Source: Solirubrobacter sp044865965
GTDB taxonomy: Bacteria > Actinomycetota > Thermoleophilia > Solirubrobacterales > Solirubrobacteraceae
Direction of reading: 5' to 3'
Assembly: GCA_044865965.1 (NCBI GenBank)
Contig: JBIOTP010000020.1
Location: 1 to 8,222, forward strand
Length of the DNA stretch: 8,222 bases
The notes under the pieces were generated by a model that made no database searches, was not told the origin of the DNA, and worked only from the letters and a program-made list of their open reading frames with translations. Positions 6,463 through 8,222 of this stretch are shown here, piece by piece. A program made the position numbers and the translations under genes. Within the stretch, counting starts at the first letter, position 1; each line of letters opens with the position of its first letter.

Positions 6463-6981
6463 ATGCGACGCCACGATCTCGACCACGACGAAGACGCCAC
6501 CACGGCCACGCGGTCCGACGCCCCCGCGACGCCGCTGACGGTCGGGACGCTCCCCTGGGCGTCCGCGGTCGGCAACGCGGCGGTCGCCCGCGTGGCGCGC
6601 GAGGTGGCGGCGAGCCGCCAGGTCGCGCGCGCGGCGGACGACGAGGCGACCGCGGAGGCGCCGCCCGAGCCGACGCCCGAAGCCGCGCCAGAGGCCACGC
6701 CCGAGGCGGCGCCGGAACCCGCCGCCCCGGCGCCCGAGGCCGCACCGGAAGCCGCGCCGGAGGCCACGCCCGAGGCCGTGCCGGGACCCGCCGCCGCGGC
6801 GCCCGAGGCGTCACCTGAAGCGGCGGCGGACGCCGGACCGGTGGCGGCGCCGGAGGCGTCACCTGAAGCGGCGACGGACGCCGGACCCGAGGCCGCCGAC
6901 GACGGTGCACAGGTCGCTCCCGGCGAGGCGCAGGGGATGGCCGCCATCGACGAGCTCCCCGACGACAAGCTGCCGGACTAG
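6463..6981 (+). CDS. Acidic Ala/Pro/Glu-repeat protein with a GNAAV motif
   Basis: A 172-residue protein not recognised as any named family. Residues 1-28 are polar and charged (MRRHDLDHDEDA). Residues 29-50 hold TLPWASAVGNAAVARVAREV, a degenerate form of the LQRxAGNxAVxxLL motif of many actinobacterial eCIS-linked/DUF4157 proteins, with Gly37-Asn38-Ala-Ala-Val41 intact. The rest (about 55-155) is low-complexity Ala/Pro/Glu/Thr, including PEATPEAAPE-like units and two copies of a 16-residue unit (APEASPEAA core). It ends with an acidic tail, IDELPDDKLPD. No signal peptide, membrane segment or catalytic motif is visible, so a disordered soluble protein is likely. ATG 6463 is chosen because it follows a plausible promoter at leaderless spacing; TTG 6403 is an unlikely earlier start. 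It is followed in the same frame, six bases after its TAG stop, by the next gene, which bears the same kind of motif. Confidence 0.72.
   Translation: MRRHDLDHDEDATTATRSDAPATPLTVGTLPWASAVGNAAVARVAREVAASRQVARAADDEATAEAPPEPTPEAAPEATPEAAPEPAAPAPEAAPEAAPEATPEAVPGPAAAAPEASPEAAADAGPVAAPEASPEAATDAGPEAADDGAQVAPGEAQGMAAIDELPDDKLPD
6679..6887. repeat. Two sets of in-frame Ala/Pro/Glu repeats
   Basis: First set: a 69-base (23-codon) unit at 6679-6747 is imperfectly repeated at 6748-6816, reading EAAPEATPEA in both copies. Second set: 6796-6839 and 6844-6887 are 44-base copies with two mismatches and a 48-base (16-codon) period, encoding AAPEASPEAA followed by ADAGP or TDAGP. Both periods are multiples of three, so the frame is kept. 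Changes are mostly synonymous or between small residues, as expected for repeats expanded and then kept as protein. Confidence 0.8.
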
Positions 6982-6987
6982 CCGCGG

Positions 6988-8222
6988 ATGCTGGAGACGG
7001 GGCGCGAGCAAGCGGCCGAGGAGACTCCGGCCGCGGCACCATCACCGGCGGTCGCGGCGCCGTCGCTGCAGCCCCAGGCGGGCCCCCTCACCACCGCACG
7101 CGTGATCGCACTGCAGCGGGCCGCGGGCAACGCCGCCGTCGCGGCGCTCCTGGACGACCGCCGCCCGAACGGCGCCACGGCCCCCGCGCCCGTCCGCGTC
7201 GCGGCCAGGCCCTCGATCCTCACCGACCTCGCGGCGGCCAGAACGCCCGTCGAGACCGAGAAGCGCGACGAGACGCAGCCCACGGCCGACGCCCCGGCCG
7301 CCGACTCGCCCGCCGCCGCGACGCCTGCGCCGACCAACGGCGCTTCCGCGGTCAACGGCGTCTATCCGCCGGCAGCCGACGCCTCCGGTCCGGTCGGGTC
7401 GGTTGCGACCGGTCTCTCCGCGCCCGCTCCGGCGGCGCCGGTCGCGGACGGCGTCGCCGGCTCCGCGCCCGCGTCGGCCGGCGCCTCCGGTCCGGCCGGT
7501 TCGATTGCCGACGGTCTCTCCGCCTCGGCCCCGTCCGCGCCGGTTGCCGACGGCGCGGAGTCCGCGGGGGCGTCGGCCGGCGCGTCCGGCCCGGCTCCGG
7601 CGGCGCCCGTCGCCGACAGTGCGTCCGTCCCGGCTTCGGCGGCGGCGATCGGGGATAGTGCCTCGGGCGCGCCGCCCGCGGCAGCGTCCGGCTCGCCATC
7701 GGCCGCGCCCGTTGCCAACGGCGCCTCCCACGCCGCCTCGTCCGCCGCGGGTGCGGCGGCGCCGGCCAATGATGCGCCCGGTACGGCGCCGGACGCGCCC
7801 GGCGCGGATGCGGCGGGCCCGGCCCACGATGCGCCCGGTGCGGCGCCCGGCGGCTCCGGCGCGGGTGCCGCGGCGCCGGCCAATGATGCCCCCGGTGCGG
7901 CGCCCGGCACTGCGTCGGCCGGCTCGCCCGGCCCGGCTGGGGCGGCGCCGGCCAATGTCGCCGCCCCGGGGGCGTCGGGCCGTGCGAGCGTTTCCCCGGC
8001 GGCGGCGGCCGCTGCCGGGTCTGCGTCTCCCGCCGTCGCTCCCCCCGCGGCGGGGGCCGGCGCCGCGCATCCCTCGTCCCCCGCCGCTGCTGCCCCGGCG
8101 GCGGGGGTCGGCGCGGCGTCCGCGCCTGGGGCGGCGGGTGCCGGCGCGGAATCCGCGCATGGAGCGGCGGGGGGCGGCGGGGCGTCCGGGCATGGGGCGG
8201 CGGGCGGCGGCGGCGCCGCCGC
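6988..8222 (+). CDS. LQRAAGNAAV-motif low-complexity protein, 3' end outside window
   Basis: An ORF starting at ATG 6988 stays open for 411 codons to the window end, so its C-terminus is not seen. After a polar start (MLETGREQAAEETP) it has the clear motif ARVIALQRAAGNAAVAALLDD, with L42 to V51 as the core. This motif, from general knowledge, is frequent in actinobacterial DUF4157 (eCIS core) proteins and their neighbours. A short ordered-looking stretch follows (ARPSILTDLAAARTPVETEK, residues 73-92). From about residue 100 onward the chain is almost wholly Ala, Gly, Pro and Ser with some Asp/Asn, in internal repeats, and so is probably disordered. No DUF4157 HExxH motif is in the visible part. 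It shares frame with the preceding gene and lacks a ribosome-binding site, so termination-reinitiation is likely. Other frames and the opposite strand are also stop-free here; this frame is preferred for its motif and in-frame repeats. Confidence 0.65.
   Translation, partial: MLETGREQAAEETPAAAPSPAVAAPSLQPQAGPLTTARVIALQRAAGNAAVAALLDDRRPNGATAPAPVRVAARPSILTDLAAARTPVETEKRDETQPTADAPAADSPAAATPAPTNGASAVNGVYPPAADASGPVGSVATGLSAPAPAAPVADGVAGSAPASAGASGPAGSIADGLSASAPSAPVADGAESAGASAGASGPAPAAPVADSASVPASAAAIGDSASGAPPAAASGSPSAAPVANGASHAASSAAGAAAPANDAPGTAPDAPGADAAGPAHDAPGAAPGGSGAGAAAPANDAPGAAPGTASAGSPGPAGAAPANVAAPGASGRASVSPAAAAAAGSASPAVAPPAAGAGAAHPSSPAAAAPAAGVGAASAPGAAGAGAESAHGAAGGGGASGHGAAGGGGAA
7381..7620. 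repeat. Degenerate 24-codon repeat with APVADG core
   Basis: 7381-7452 and 7483-7554 are related 72-base copies offset by 102 bases. They encode ASGPVGSVATGLSAPAPAAP and ASGPAGSIADGLSASAPSAP, each followed by VADG. A shortened third copy at 7582-7620 reads ASGPAPAAPVADS. A fourth PVANG core begins near 7708. Successive cores are 102, 66 and 102 bases apart, all multiples of three, which supports translation in the frame of ATG 6988. Confidence 0.7.
7750..7956. repeat. 19-codon tandem repeat with PANDAPG core
   Basis: Units start at 7750, 7807 and 7864 (period exactly 57 bases), reading GAAAPANDAPGTAPD, DAAGPAHDAPGAAPG and GAAAPANDAPGAAPG. A fourth, shortened unit ending PANV lies at 7936-7956, shifted to a 72-base interval. 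The AAT/CAC-GAT codons stand out in a stretch of nearly pure G and C. The repeats keep the reading frame and are probably spacer or stalk units of a disordered chain. Confidence 0.7.

Noticed and set aside
5118..6968. 616-codon minus-strand open frame overlapping the sugar dehydrogenase in another frame
   Set aside because: Out of frame with the clear dehydrogenase motifs. Only its last few codons are informative, as the decayed tail in repeat copy 1.
7381..7956. Repeats in the low-complexity gene as a CRISPR-like array
   Set aside because: Units are degenerate, codon-phased, and lack unique uniform spacers; they are protein repeats.
7042..8193. Long minus-strand open frames opposite the low-complexity gene, including an Ala/Pro-rich one at 7362-7955
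   Set aside because: The Ala/Gly/Pro look mirrors the plus-strand codons (GCC/GGC, CCG/CGG). The plus strand has the LQRAAGNAAV motif and frame-keeping repeats, so it is preferred; absence of stops is uninformative here.

Overview
The window is very GC-rich DNA (I estimate about 75% G+C; not counted exactly) with strong G/C preference at third codon positions, short overlapping genes and frequent GTG starts. This points to a high-GC actinobacterium. The order metY - CoA-binding protein - metX, together with an actinobacterial-style protein carrying an LQRAAGNAAV motif, makes a Thermoleophilia/Solirubrobacterales-type genome my best guess, but that is inference and not shown by any marker gene.

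Bases 57-5134 (+ strand) form one tightly packed run of genes. An enolase-superfamily dehydratase/racemase comes first. It is followed by O-acetylhomoserine sulfhydrylase (metY), a possible 21-codon bridging ORF, a small CoA-binding Rossmann protein, homoserine O-acetyltransferase (metX) and a zinc-independent quinone-reductase-like oxidoreductase. Every junction overlaps by 1-11 bases (stop/start motifs ATGA, GTGA, GTGATG), so one mRNA with translational coupling is likely. MetX activates homoserine with an acyl group, and MetY replaces that group with sulfide to give homocysteine, so the core of the run is direct-sulfhydrylation methionine biosynthesis. The roles of the enolase-family enzyme and the oxidoreductase in this setting are not obvious.

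Bases 5102-5261 separate that operon from a convergent gene and hold three near-identical copies of a repeat. Each copy carries, on one strand, the 3' end of the oxidoreductase gene and, on the other, the 3' end of the convergent gene. This looks like a tandem triplication of a tail-to-tail gene overlap. Bases 5213-6334 (- strand) encode a secreted PQQ-type sugar dehydrogenase (glucose/sorbosone dehydrogenase fold) whose N-terminal linker also contains an in-frame duplication.

Bases 6335-6462 are a divergent intergenic region with inverted repeats and a plausible leaderless promoter. From 6463 to the end (+ strand) lie two genes in the same reading frame, separated only by a TAG stop and two codons. 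The first encodes a 172-residue acidic Ala/Pro/Glu-repeat protein. The second is open to the window edge (at least 411 codons) and is a very long Ala/Gly/Pro/Ser-rich low-complexity protein. Both carry an xGNAAV-type motif near the N-terminus. In actinobacteria that motif is common in proteins with DUF4157 (the eCIS core domain) around extracellular contractile injection systems, so the right edge may be the start of such a locus. No structural injection-system gene is visible here. No rRNA, tRNA, CRISPR array or insertion sequence was seen.
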